In this document: positions 30,434 through 39,779 of the stretch, piece by piece
Layout of the letters: every line of letters begins with the position of its first letter
How positions within the stretch are numbered: position 1 is the stretch's first letter
From: CAVYOD01 sp963770045
GTDB lineage: Bacteria; Acidobacteriota; Aminicenantia; Aminicenantales; CAVYOD01
NCBI GenBank assembly: GCA_963770045.1
Contig: CAVYOD010000014.1
Coordinates: 62,001 to 126,000, forward strand
Reading direction: 5' to 3'
DNA length: 64,000 nt
Notes under the pieces: model-generated
What the model saw: the letters and a program-made list of their open reading frames with translations, nothing else
Told to the model about the DNA's origin: nothing
Databases searched by the model: none
Translations under genes and position numbers: made by a program

Positions 30434-31264
30434 ATGATCGGCTGGACATCCTCTCAAAAGCAGCGTTTAAGAGAATTGAATGCCGACCCCGGCCTGCAGG
30501 AGAAAAACTTTTTGAGCGCCCGGGAACGAGACAAAGCCTTCCCTCTGGCCGAACGGCCGCTCTGCCAAAGGAGCCTTCGGAAGCTGCAGAAAATAAGGGA
30601 GAGCCGCCAACGGCCCAAGATCTGCAGATTGGAATCCAGGCTCGTCCGCGCTCTCGTCCAGGAAGGGTTTGTTCAGGTGACAACACCCATCCTGATCTCC
30701 CGAGGATCTCTGGAAAAGATGTCTATCGGAGAAAGCCACGAGCTGGCCAAGCAGGTCTTCTGGGTCGACGAGAACCGCTGCCTGCGGCCTATGCTGGCGC
30801 CCAATCTCTATTATCTCCTGAGAGAGCTCGTCAAAGTCTGGGAGAAACCCGTTCGAATCTTCGAGGTGGGACCTTGTTTTCGCCGGGACAGCGCGGGGAA
30901 ACATCACCTCAATGAATTCACGATGCTGAATCTGGTCGAACTCGGCCTCCCGGAAAAAACCAAGACGGAGAGGTTCGAGGAGCTGGCCGCTCTGGTCATG
31001 AGGGCCGCCGGGATTCAGAATTATGAGTTCACCAGGCACCAGAGCGAGGTCTACGGCGAGACAATCGACATCGATTCTACGATCGAGCTCGCTTCGGGGG
31101 TTATCGGCCCGAATCCGCTGGATTCCCGGTGGGAGGTCGTTGACAACTGGGTGGGCATCGGAGTCGGACTGGAGAGGCTGATCATGGTCAGCGAAAAGTA
31201 TCAGAATATTCAGCGGGCCGGCCGGGCGCTTGTTTATCTGGACGGGATTCGCCTCAACATCTGA
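30434..31264 (+). CDS. pylSc: Pyrrolysyl-tRNA synthetase, catalytic subunit PylSc
   Basis: A 276-residue stand-alone class II synthetase core, as in bacterial split PylS. It attaches pyrrolysine to tRNA-Pyl. Motif 2 is RIFEVGPCFRRDS and motif 3 is GIGVGLERLIM. The amino-acid pocket matches known PylRS: LRPMLAPNLYYLLREL has the Tyr after Asn-Leu (M. mazei Y306), EFTMLNLVELG keeps the Asn (N346), SEVYGETIDI keeps the lid Tyr (Y384) and VDNWVGIG keeps Trp417; the C348 position is Val. The frame is intact, with TGA stop, and there is no N-terminal tRNA-binding domain because that is encoded by pylSn at 35241. Confidence 0.95.
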   Translation: MIGWTSSQKQRLRELNADPGLQEKNFLSARERDKAFPLAERPLCQRSLRKLQKIRESRQRPKICRLESRLVRALVQEGFVQVTTPILISRGSLEKMSIGESHELAKQVFWVDENRCLRPMLAPNLYYLLRELVKVWEKPVRIFEVGPCFRRDSAGKHHLNEFTMLNLVELGLPEKTKTERFEELAALVMRAAGIQNYEFTRHQSEVYGETIDIDSTIELASGVIGPNPLDSRWEVVDNWVGIGVGLERLIMVSEKYQNIQRAGRALVYLDGIRLNI

Positions 31265-31302
31265 AAAAGGACAAGGCCGCCCATTCATCAAGGAGGTTGC
31301 TA

Positions 31303-31950
31303 ATGGCCAAAGAAGAAATTCTCAAGGAAGCCGCAGAATCCATCATCAATCATGACAAGGCCAAGGCCGAAGAGGTTGCCAACCGCGCTTTGGCCCAGGG
31401 GCTGGACCCGCTCGAAGTTATAACGCGGGGGTTCCGGGAAGGCATCATCCAGGTCGGGGATCTCTTCGGGCGAGGAGAGATCTTTATGCCAGAGCTCCTG
31501 GACGCCGCTGCGGCGATGAAAACAGCCAACACCATTCTCACGGCCGCGCTGCCCGAAGGGGCGCAGCAAAAAAAGGGCAAGGTGGTTGTCGGGACAGTCC
31601 AGGGTGACATCCATGACATCGGAAAACTCCTGGTTGTTTCTCTCCTCCAGGTCAACGGATTTGACGTCTTTGACCTCGGGCATGACGTCGAAATCGGGAA
31701 ATTCATCAGCAAAGCCCTGGAAGTCGATGCCGATATCATCGGCACCAGCGCTCTCTTGACTACGACCATGACCGGCCAAAAGACGCTCGAAGAGGAGCTG
31801 AGAAAGGCGGGCCTTAAGCCCCGCTTCAAGACGATGGTCGGGGGAGCCCCGGTGACACAGCGCTGGGCAGACCGGATCGGAGCCGATGCCTACGGAGAAG
31901 ACGCGTCCGAGGCCGTCAAGAAGGCCCTCGACTTGATGGGGAAAAAGTAG
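31303..31950 (+). CDS. mtbC: Methylamine corrinoid protein, MtbC family
   Basis: A 215-residue B12-binding protein. The N-terminal four-helix cap is followed by a Rossmann domain with GDIHDIGK, the DxHxxG motif whose His replaces dimethylbenzimidazole as lower ligand of cobalt, then GTSALLTTTM and MVGGAPVTQRWADRIGADAY. Such proteins take the methyl group from an MtbB, MtmB or MttB methyltransferase and carry it to a second methyltransferase. Genomic pairing with mtbB points to dimethylamine. ATG 31303 sits six bases after AAGGAGG. Its TAG stop is in frame with pylB, with no other stop between. Confidence 0.9.
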   Translation: MAKEEILKEAAESIINHDKAKAEEVANRALAQGLDPLEVITRGFREGIIQVGDLFGRGEIFMPELLDAAAAMKTANTILTAALPEGAQQKKGKVVVGTVQGDIHDIGKLLVVSLLQVNGFDVFDLGHDVEIGKFISKALEVDADIIGTSALLTTTMTGQKTLEEELRKAGLKPRFKTMVGGAPVTQRWADRIGADAYGEDASEAVKKALDLMGKK

Positions 31951-31962
31951 CCCCATAATCTC

Positions 31963-33079
31963 ATGCTTGAGCAGCCCGTGTTCTCTTTGAAATTAGAAGA
32001 CGTCCTGGGGAAGGCCCTGAGCTTGAGGGGCTTGACGGGTCCGGAAATCGTTTTCCTGCTGGGTCTCAAGGAAGAAGACGAGGTCTGCCTCCTCTTTCAA
32101 ACAGCCCAAGTGTTGAGGGAACGCTTTTTTGGCCCCAAGGTCTTCGCTTATGGATTCGTCTACTTTTCGACCTATTGCCGCAACAACTGCCGGTTCTGCT
32201 CCTCGCGCATCTCAAACAGACAAAAATCACGATACCGGAAGACCGAATCCGAGATCAGGGAAGCGGCCTCGAGCCTGGCTAAATCGGGGGTCCACCTGAT
32301 CGACCTGACCATGGGGGAGGATCCTCGTTATTACGGCCGCAGAGAAGAGTTCGAGGGCCTGGCCGAATTGGCCGCCGTCGTGAAACGCGAAACAGGCTTG
32401 CCGTTGATGATCTCTCCGGGTGCGGTCTCCGAGAAGACGCTCAGAGATTTTGCCGAGGCCGGAGTGGATTGGTACGCCTGCTACCAAGAAACGCACAACC
32501 GCCGGCTTTTCGATGAGTTGCGCCCCGGGCAGAGTTATGACGGACGGCTGCTGAAGAAATACCGGGCCAGAAGACTTGGGGATGCTGATCGAGGAAGGGA
32601 TCATGGCCGGAGTCGGCGAGACCATCCTGGATATAGCTAATTCCGTCTCGGCCATGCGCGGAATGGGGGCCCACCAAACACGGGTCATGAGCTTCATCCC
32701 CCAGGACGGAACGCCCATGGTCGATAGACACTCTCCTCTGCGCCTCCGCGAACTCCTCATCATCGCCGTTCTTCGTCTTGCCTTCCCGGACCGGTTGATA
32801 CCGGCCTCTCTGGATATCGACGGCCTGGCCTACCTGAAAGAGAGGCTCGAAGCCGGAGCCAATGTCGTCACTTCGCTCATCCCGCCGTCGATGGGGTTAT
32901 CCGGCGTCTCCCAGGCCAGTCTGGACATCAACGAAGGAAACAGAACGATCCAGGGAATTATCCCGGTCCTGGACGAGATCGGATTGGAGCTGGCCGACGC
33001 GGAGGACTACGGGAACTGGGTCGGCGAGGAAAGAAAGAAGCTTCGACGACAAAATCTCAACTGCGAGGCCGAGGTTTGA
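31963..33079 (+). CDS. pylB: 3-methylornithine synthase PylB, radical SAM (one frame change)
   Basis: About 372 residues. PylB rearranges L-lysine to 3-methyl-D-ornithine, the first step of Pyl synthesis. The radical SAM cluster site is YCRNNCRFCSS (CxxxCxxC, about residue 68 onward), followed by HLIDLTMGEDPRYY and WYACYQETHNRRLF. The C-terminal part matches PylB strongly: GTPM, then RLIPASLDIDGL and AGANVVTSLIPPSMGLSGV. The frame changes +1 at about 32577 in a GGGG run, restoring LGMLIEEGIMAGVGETI. It overlaps pylC by four bases, indicating translational coupling. Confidence 0.93.
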
Positions 33080-34244
33080 AAATCGCCGTGGTCGGGGGGA
33101 AGCTGCAGGGCACCGAGGCGACCTACCTGGCACACAAAGCGGGCTGGGAGGTCGTCCTGATCGACAGGAGACCGACCGTGCCGGCGATGGGATTGGCCGA
33201 CGAATTCCATCAAATCGACGTCGTCGACCAGGCCTCGAAGCTGCCTTCCATTCTGAAGAAAGCCGACCTTGTCATCCCGGCCGTCGAAGACGCGCTGGCG
33301 TTGCTGTCATTAAGACTGGTGACCGAGCAAGAAAATATCCCCCTTGCCTATGACGAAGCCTCCTATCGCGTGTCCTCATCGAAGATAAAGATCCGACCGA
33401 CTCTTCAAAGACCTTGACCTCCCCGCCCCTCGAGTCTGGCCTCGTTGCGACCCGCCTTTTCTAGTCAAGCCATCCGGCGCAAGCGGAAGCCACGGCGTCC
33501 GCAAGATCAGAAGCCGGGAGGACCTCGATTCGTTTATCGCCGCAAGAGATGCTCAGGGCGATAGTTGGGTCGTCCAGGAATTCCTGGAGGGCCCTTCCTA
33601 TTCTCTCGAAGTCTTGGGCTGTCGAAGAAAATTTGTCGGCCTTCAGACGACGACAATCGAGGTGGACGACCTCTATGATTGCAAGAGAGTCCTGGCTCCG
33701 GCGGACCTGCCGCCGGCTTTGAAAGCCGATTTCGGCGACCTTTCGCAGAAGATCGCCGCCGACCTGGATCTTCGGGGGATCATGGACGTCGAAGTCATCC
33801 TCCACCAGGGTCAGCTCAAGGTCCTGGAGATCGATGCCCGCCTGCCGAGCCAGACCCCGACGGCCGTTTACCATTCAACGGGCATCAACATGATCGAGCT
33901 TCTCGTCGATGTTTTTGTCCGGGGCTCGCTTCCCGATTCTCTCGCCATCGATCAAGAAAAAGCGGTTATCTACGAGCACATCAAGGTCACGCCCGAGACG
34001 ATGGAGGTCGCCGGCGAACACATCATGGCCGGGGCCGAACCTCTCAGGGTCCGGAAGGGCTTCTTCGGCGCGGACGAAGCGATCACAGATTTCAAACCGG
34101 GAAAAGACGCAGTGGGTGGCCACCTTGATCTTTGTCGGAAAAAGCCCACAGAAGGTTCAGGCGCGCAGGGAAGCGACGATTAACGAACTCAAAAAATACT
34201 TTGGCTTAAACGTCTACAGGGACCCGGTCCCCGGGAACGATTGA
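33076..34244 (+). CDS. pylC: Pyrrolysine biosynthesis ligase PylC (two frame changes)
   Basis: About 389 residues of the ATP-grasp family. PylC joins 3-methylornithine to the side-chain amine of a second lysine. The N-terminus reads VVGGKLQGTEATYLAHKAG, near-identical in layout to archaeal PylC. After a +1 change near 33394 come FLVKPSGASGSHG (ATP-grasp loop), VVQEFLEGPSYSLEV, GIMDVEVILHQGQLKVLEID, and ARLPSQTPTAVYHSTGINMI with the Mg2+/substrate residues. A second +1 change in GTGGGTGG near 34111 restores ATLIFVGKSPQKV. The start TTG/ATG region overlaps the pylB stop. Confidence 0.93.
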
Positions 34245-34285
34245 TGCTTTCCTTTAATTATCATAAACGCAGGGTTGGGTAGGAC

Positions 34286-35160
34286 ATGACGCGCCTGACG
34301 ACGGAATTTGTCCGTTCCATTGCTGATGATCTCGGTCTCTATGACCAGGGGTTGCTCGAGAAGACCGGCCACAGCCTCCGACAGATTGCCTGCCGGGCGG
34401 CCCGAGTCAAAGAAGCGGACCTGAGCGTGCTTCTTAGCTCAACTCTCGTCGGGATCGTCCCGGTGACATCGGGAGAAGGCAAGATCGAGGGCTTCTGTCA
34501 GGCGGTTCAGGGCATCACGAACCACCTCGGCGCCCCTTCGTTCGTGACCGGCCATCCCGACGTGGCCGGCTTGGCCGAGGCCGTCGAGCGAGGAGCCGAG
34601 GTCATCTTCCTCGCCGATGATGACAGATTCATCGCCCTGGACATGGTGTCCCGGACGGCCGTCGACAATTCCGAAGCCACCGCCCGGGGATATCTCGCGG
34701 CTCTCGATTTCCTTGCGAAAGGACTCAGGGGGAGGCCCGTCCTGGTCATTGGCGCAGGCCGGGTCGGAAGAGAAGCGCTTTCCGTCCTTCAAGAGTACGG
34801 AGCACGGCCGGCGAGTCTACGATCCCGATCGCAGGAAAATTCGGCCTCTCGAATCGGAAAGGCACCATCGTCATCGAGAGAGATCTGGAGAAGGCTCTCG
34901 AAAAATATTCTCTCCTTCTGGAAGCCTCTCCGGCCTCGGCGATCATTCAGGAGAGACACATAAAGCCGGATACCATGATCGCCGCTTGCGGCATCCCGCT
35001 GGGATTGAGCCCCGCGGCCGCGGCCCTTGTCCGGGAGCGTTTGATCCATGATCCCTTGCAGATCGGTGTGGCCGCCATGTTGACCATGGCGCTCTCGAGG
35101 CGAAGGAAAAAAGTGTGGGGGGTAGATCGGAAAGATCCCATAGACCCTAAATCTATGTAG
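34286..35160 (+). CDS. pylD: Pyrrolysine synthase PylD (two frame changes); 3' end overlaps pylT
   Basis: About 291 residues. PylD is an NAD-dependent dehydrogenase that oxidises the isopeptide and closes the pyrroline ring. GIVPVTSGEGKIEGFCQAV matches the PylD signature, followed by VTGHPDVAGLAEAVERGAEV and the nucleotide site VLVIGAGRVGREAL. Frame changes of +1 near 34803 and 34845 restore VYDPDR and then ALEKYSLLLEASPASAI. The C-terminus IHDPLQIGVAAMLTMAL is where known PylD ends, but the frame runs 22 codons further and stops at a TAG (35158-35160) inside the tRNA gene. Confidence 0.92.
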
Positions 35161-35188
35161 CCGGGTGAAACTCCCGGACTCCCCGCCA
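35117..35188 (+). tRNA. pylT: tRNA-Pyl, anticodon CUA (amber suppressor)
   Basis: A 72-nt gene with the special tRNA-Pyl shape. Acceptor GGGGGGT/ACTCCCC (one G.T), a single base (A35124) before the D stem, a short D arm GATC-GGAAA-GATC, a six-pair anticodon stem CATAGA/TCTATG around CCCTAAA with anticodon CTA at 35147-35149, a three-base variable loop TAG, T arm CCGGG-TGAAACT-CCCGG without TTC, discriminator G and an encoded CCA. The six-pair anticodon stem, one-base linker, five-base D loop and three-base variable loop are the known identity features. Position 33 is C rather than the near-universal U. It lies between pylD and pylSn. Confidence 0.97.
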
Positions 35189-35240
35189 CAACGATATAGA
35201 TAGCTCAGTCGGCGAACCCAAGGGTTTCCCGATCGAGGCC

Positions 35241-35577
35241 GTGACGATGACCGAGAAGATCAAAGAAAAGTACTATCGAAAACAGACCGACTTCTTTTTG
35301 CTGCTCGACAAGATCAAACTGTGGCCGTCCCGAAAAGGCCTTCTTCACGGCATCAAAGTCCTCGAGATCAAAGGATCTCTGGCTGAGCTCACCACTCATT
35401 GCGACCGGACGTTCCGCGATCCGCTACTCACGGCACAGCCGGGCCGCCCGGTGGCTGCGCAACAAATGGCACAAGGGCCCCTGCCAGGAGTGCCAGATTC
35501 CCGACTGGAAACTCGAAAAATACGCGAAGACATATTTTGACCAGCATCGAGGGTCAACCCTGAGAGGCAAGGACTGA
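35241..35577 (+). CDS. pylSn: Pyrrolysyl-tRNA synthetase N-terminal tRNA-binding subunit PylSn (one frame change)
   Basis: About 111 residues. PylSn binds the T arm and variable loop of tRNA-Pyl and assists PylSc. The sequence has YYRKQTDFFLLLDKIKLWPS, then GLLHGIKVLEIKG and THCDRTF. A +1 change at about 35418 (CGCG) restores RYSRHSRAARWLRNKWHKG, then PCQECQIPDWKLEKY. The Cys/His set (HC ... CQEC) fits the zinc site of the family. Start is GTG 35241 or ATG 35247; there is no strong ribosome site. It ends in TGA at 35575-35577. Confidence 0.92.
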
Positions 35578-35608
35578 TGAATCCAGAAAGAAAGGAGGTG
35601 AAAAAGAC

Positions 35609-36995
35609 ATGTCGAAAATCAGAACCAGAATGGGAGATGCGTCTGTTGTCGAGGTCACCGAGAGCCAGCTCCGGGCCGACTTGGAGGAGGGAACGAAGGA
35701 TGCGGCTCAACGGGGGAAAATTCCGCCGTTGTCTACACGATGAGCTGAACCATCTGTTTGATATCTACAGTGCGCCTTCAAGAGTGGTCGGCGTGGAACC
35801 AGGCAACGAGGTCGTCTTCACCTATGATTCAACGGTCGGCGAAATCCAGCGCACCCTGATCCCCGTGAACAGAGTCCAGTCACTGCAGATGTTCGAGCGG
35901 ATGTTGGGCGCGGACACGGTCGAACTGGCTCACAATGATTACAGCTTCAAAGCTGTGAAGCCCATCATCAGCGATGAACGCACCGCCCTGGAGCAAGCCC
36001 TTTTGGTGACGACGGTGCCCGTGCTCTATGGCGCCATGCCCAACCTCGGGCTCTATAATCAGCCCGAAGGCCCTGTCCCAAATTCCTCAAAACTGATGTC
36101 CGAAGGGAAAATCAAGGAAGCCAGAGCGTCCATGGAAGAGGCCATCGAATACGCGATCCGGGACATGGTCTATGTGGCCAGCGAACTTTACGAATCCGGC
36201 GTCGACGCGATCGATTTTGACACCACGGGCTCGGCCGGTGATCCCGATTTTTTGGCCACTCTGAGAGCCGTCGAGATCCTGAAGAAAAAGTACCCTGATA
36301 TCTGCGTCGAAATGGGAATGTCCGGAGAATTCATCCTGGGCATGCACGGCGGACTGACTTATGACGGGACCAGGCTGGCCGGGCTTTACCCGCACCAGCA
36401 GGTGAAACTGGCCGAGAAAGCGGGCGTCACAATCTTCGGCCCGGTCGTCAATACAAACACCAGCAAAACCTGCGCCTGGAACGCGGCCCGAGTCATCACC
36501 TTCCTGAAGACCTGTGTGGAACAATCGAACATTCCCGTGCACGCGAACATGGGGATGGGCGTCGGCGGACTTCCCGTGACTCCCTTCGTGCCCATTGATG
36601 CGGTCTCGAGGGCATCGAAGGCCGTTGTCGAGTTGACGAGACTGGACGGGTTGTAGGTGGGCGTAGGCGATGTTCTCGGCATGGCCGCGACTCATGCGAT
36701 CGCTTCGGGCATGGGCGGGATGCGCACTGCCGGAGATCTGGTGGCGCGCATGCAAATGTCCCGGGGCATGAGAATCCGACAAGCCAAAGAGTACGTGGCC
36801 GGCAAACTAAAAATTAGCCCCATCGATCTGGCCGATCCTTTGATCATGTCAGAAATCAGAGAGGACTTGAAGCTGGGCCTGATCAATCCTCCCCCCAACT
36901 ATGCGGTTGGGATCGAGGCCAAGTTCCACGTCGCCGCGCTTTTGGGAATCGAAATCCGGAGCCTCAAACGGTTCAAGGAAAAAGCGGGACTCTGA
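35609..36995 (+). CDS. mtbB: Dimethylamine methyltransferase MtbB with in-frame amber (Pyl) codon
   Basis: About 461 residues from ATG 35609, eight bases after AAAGGAGGTG. The early frame shifts +1 near 35738 (PPLST to DELNHLF). The body is a TIM-barrel methylamine methyltransferase: ELAHNDYSFKAVKPIISDE, VLYGAMPNLGLYNQPEGP, AGLYPHQQVKLAEKAG, FGPVVNTNTSKTCAWN and NMGMGVGGLP. At 36654-36656 the sequence is TAG, after VVELTRLDGL and before VGVGDVLGMAATHAIASGMG; known MtbB has pyrrolysine at exactly this junction. The frame then stays open to TGA at 36993, adding RTAGDLVARMQMSRGMRI and EAKFHVAALL. With UAG read as Pyl, the enzyme would move a methyl from dimethylamine to the corrinoid of MtbC. 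Confidence 0.95.
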
Positions 36996-37084
36996 GAGCA
37001 GCTCCGAACGGGAAGCTGACTCTAGAAGACTTTTTGCAGATAGAAGGCGTTGAAGTTCTATGGTGATTTATTTTTTCGAGGACC

Positions 37085-37110
37085 AGGGGTGTCCCTTGGG
37101 GAACGTCCTC
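37085..37110. repeat. Single end of the GGGACGTTCCCC repeat family
   Basis: AGGGGTGTCCCTTGGGGAAC followed by GTCCTC matches the right end of the elements at 21253 and 48262. No inverted partner is visible nearby, so it is a solo end. Confidence 0.55.
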
Positions 37111-37161
37111 ATTATGCCAGATCGGTTCACCAAGATCGGGTGGTAAAGGCAAGATGTTCAT

Positions 37162-37300
37162 GACCCGAGGGAAGGTGGGGGGCAGGCGCAGGGCTCCCCG
37201 CCCGCCCTGCGCAAAAATCGTCTGGGGAATCCAAAAGTATCGATTTTTGCGAGGACGGCCGGGGATGCGCCGTTGCCGGGGCCCTACCTTCCCTCGGGTC
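37162..37300. repeat. 139-bp multi-stem palindrome after the pyl operon
   Basis: Outer stem GACCCGAGGGAAGGT (37162-37176) pairs with ACCTTCCCTCGGGTC (37286-37300), extended by four more pairs. Inside are GCGCAGGGC/GCCCTGCGC (37186-37212), CGCAAAAATCG/CGATTTTTGCG (37210-37251) and ACGGC/GCCGT (37255-37273). The rest of the 394-bp gap 36996-37389 holds only the solo repeat end at 37085 and the S9 gene's leader. Confidence 0.65.
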
Positions 37301-37389
37301 GAAGCATGTCGGTTCGTAAGTCACCTATCTGTGACTCATAAAGCATAAGAAGTTAAGATCCATGAGTAAAACCAGAAAGGAGGAAGAGA

Positions 37390-39779
37390 ATGAGAGTTCG
37401 CTCCCTGATATTCACGGCTGTGGTTACTTCACTTGTGGTGCTCACGCCGCTCGCCGGCCAACAGCAACTCACCCGCGATGATTATGCCCGGGCGGAGCGC
37501 TTTCTCATCTGGAACATCAACAAGCTCGTCTTCAAAATGAAGGTCAGCCCCCATTACATTGGAAAAACAGACCGATTCTGGTACAAGAACGAGACGCGCG
37601 AGGGAAAGGAATTTGTTCTCATCGACCCGGTGCTCAACACCCGGCAGCCCGCCTTTGACCAGGCCAGACTCGCCGCGGCTCTCTCCACGGCCTCAGGCAA
37701 GGCCTATGAACCCATGAAACTTCCTTTTGACACATTCGAATTTACGAGAGATGGGAAAGCCATCCAGTTCGACATCGAGAAGACGCGCTGGACTTGCGAT
37801 CTCGGGACCTACGCCTGCACAAAAAGCGATGCGCCCAAGGCAAAAGACGAGGGAGAGAGCCTCTCCCCTGACGGCCGCTGGGCGGCCTTCGTCAAAGACC
37901 ACAATCTTTACGCCAGACCCACGGCGGGCGGGGCCGAGGTCCAGCTCACGACCGACGGAGAACCCTACTATGATTACGGCACCGAAACCGAACAGAGCAC
38001 ATCCGCCGTGACCGTCCGGCTGAGCGGCAAGAAACAGCCTCCGGTTCTTCTCTGGTCGCCCGATTCGAAGAAGATCCTCACCCACAAGCTCGACCAGAGA
38101 AAGGTCGAGCCGCTCTACCTCCTCCAATCTGCTCCGCCTCAAGGTTTTGGAAGGCCCGCCCTCCACGCCTACCGTTACGCCATGGTCGGCGATAAGAACT
38201 TGCCGCTTGCGGAGATGGCCATCATCGATGTTGAGCAGAAAAAACTGATTCCCTTGAAGGGCAAGCCATTCTTGCTGAACTTCATGTCACCGATCACGAT
38301 GCAGCAGGCCTGGTGGAGCGAGGACAGCCGGAACGTTTATGCCATCGAGGAAGAACGCGCCTATAAAGCCGTCCGCCTCTGGTCGGCCGATGCCGGTTCG
38401 GGAGAGACGCGACTCCTCGTCGAGGAAAAGGGCTCGACCTTCGTTGAGCTCAACCTCATGGACGGCTCGCGGCCCAATGTCCGGATCCTCGGAAACGGGG
38501 CGGAGATCCTCTGGTTCTCCGAGCGTGACGGCTGGGGCCATCTCTATCTTTATGACGGCAAAACCGGTGCCCTCAAGAACCAGATCACCAAGGGCCCCTG
38601 GGTCGTCCGCGACATCCTTTTTGTCGATGAAACAAATCGGTGGGTTTACTTTACAGGCGGCGGCCGGGAAAAGGGCCGTGATCCGTATTTTCAGCATCTT
38701 TATAGGGTGAGGCTGGACGGCTCCATGACTCAGCTCCTGACTCCGGAAGACGCCGAACACTCGCTCTCGGCCCTGCCGACGAATCCGGCTCCCTGGAAAT
38801 GCAGAGCACATTTTCACCCTCGGGTCGCTATTTTGTCGATTCCTACTCCCGCCTCGATATGGCTCCTGTATCTGTGCTCCGGGACTCGGAGGGTCGGCTC
38901 GTCCGGGATCTCGAAAAGGGGGATGTCGATCTTCTGCTCGCGACCGGATGGAAATGGCCGGAGAGGTTTTCGGTCAAGGCAAGGGACGGAGTCACGGATC
39001 TCTACGGAGCGATCTACAAGCCCACCAACTTCGACCCCGCTAAGAAATATCCGGTCATCGACGGAATCTATCCCGGTCCTCAGATCACCCGGACTCCGAA
39101 AGCCTTCTGCTCCGACCTCTTCTCCATCTACGAGCTCAGTGAGGACGTTTCTCTGGGGGAACTGGGGTTTATCGTGGTCAACATCGACGGGCTGGGGACT
39201 CCCTTCCGTTCGAAAGCGTTCCATGATTTCTGTTATGGAAAGATGGAAGACGCCGGCGGCCTCGAAGACCACATCACGGGACTCAGGCAGTTGGCCGCGA
39301 GCCGTCCCTACATGGACCTCAGCCGGGTGGGCATTTACGGCCACTCGGGCGGAGGATTCGCCTCGACGCATGCGATTCTGGCCTACCCGGATTTCTACAA
39401 GGTGGCCGTCTCTTCAGCCGGGAACCATGACCAGCGAGGATACCTGGCCGGCTGGGGCGAAAAATACCAGGGATTGCTCGAAGGGGACAATTACAAAGCC
39501 CAGGCAAACTTGGGCCTCGCCGCCAACCTCAAGGGAAAACTGCTTTTGGCCCACGGAGATATGGACGACAACGTCCATCCCTCGCTGACCCTGCAGGTCG
39601 TCGACGCTCTCATCAAAGCCAACAAAGATTTCGACCTTCTCATCATGCCCAACCGGAACCATGGTTTTTCCATAGATCCTTATTTCACTCGGCGCAAGTG
39701 GGATTATTTTGTCCGGTATCTCTTGGGAGCCGAGCCTCCCCAAGGCTATGAGATCAAAATGGGAAAGATGCCATTTTAA
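37390..39779 (+). CDS. Secreted S9 (DPP IV/prolyl oligopeptidase-type) peptidase, one frame change
   Basis: About 797 residues with a signal peptide (LIFTAVVTSLVVLTPLAG) after AAAGGAGGAAGAG. The N-terminal part is a beta-propeller (WSPDSKKILTHKLD, WFSERDGWGHLYLYDG). The C-terminal alpha/beta hydrolase has the triad: Ser in GIYGHSGGGFAST, Asp in HGDMDDNVHP and His in NRNHGF. It should cut Pro-containing peptides outside the cytoplasm. The frame shifts -1 near 38773, a direction opposite to most others here, probably one lost base. A second S9 enzyme of the same architecture is at 51358. Confidence 0.85.

Noticed and set aside
35190..35240. tRNA-like text GATAGCTCAGTCGG just after pylT
   Set aside because: It resembles a normal tRNA D arm, but no acceptor, anticodon or T stem can be folded around it.
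35577..35608. ATG at 35577 as start of mtbB
   Set aside because: That frame gives a non-homologous Arg-rich N-terminus; ATG 35609 has a strong ribosome site and restores the MtbB start once one base is skipped near 35738.
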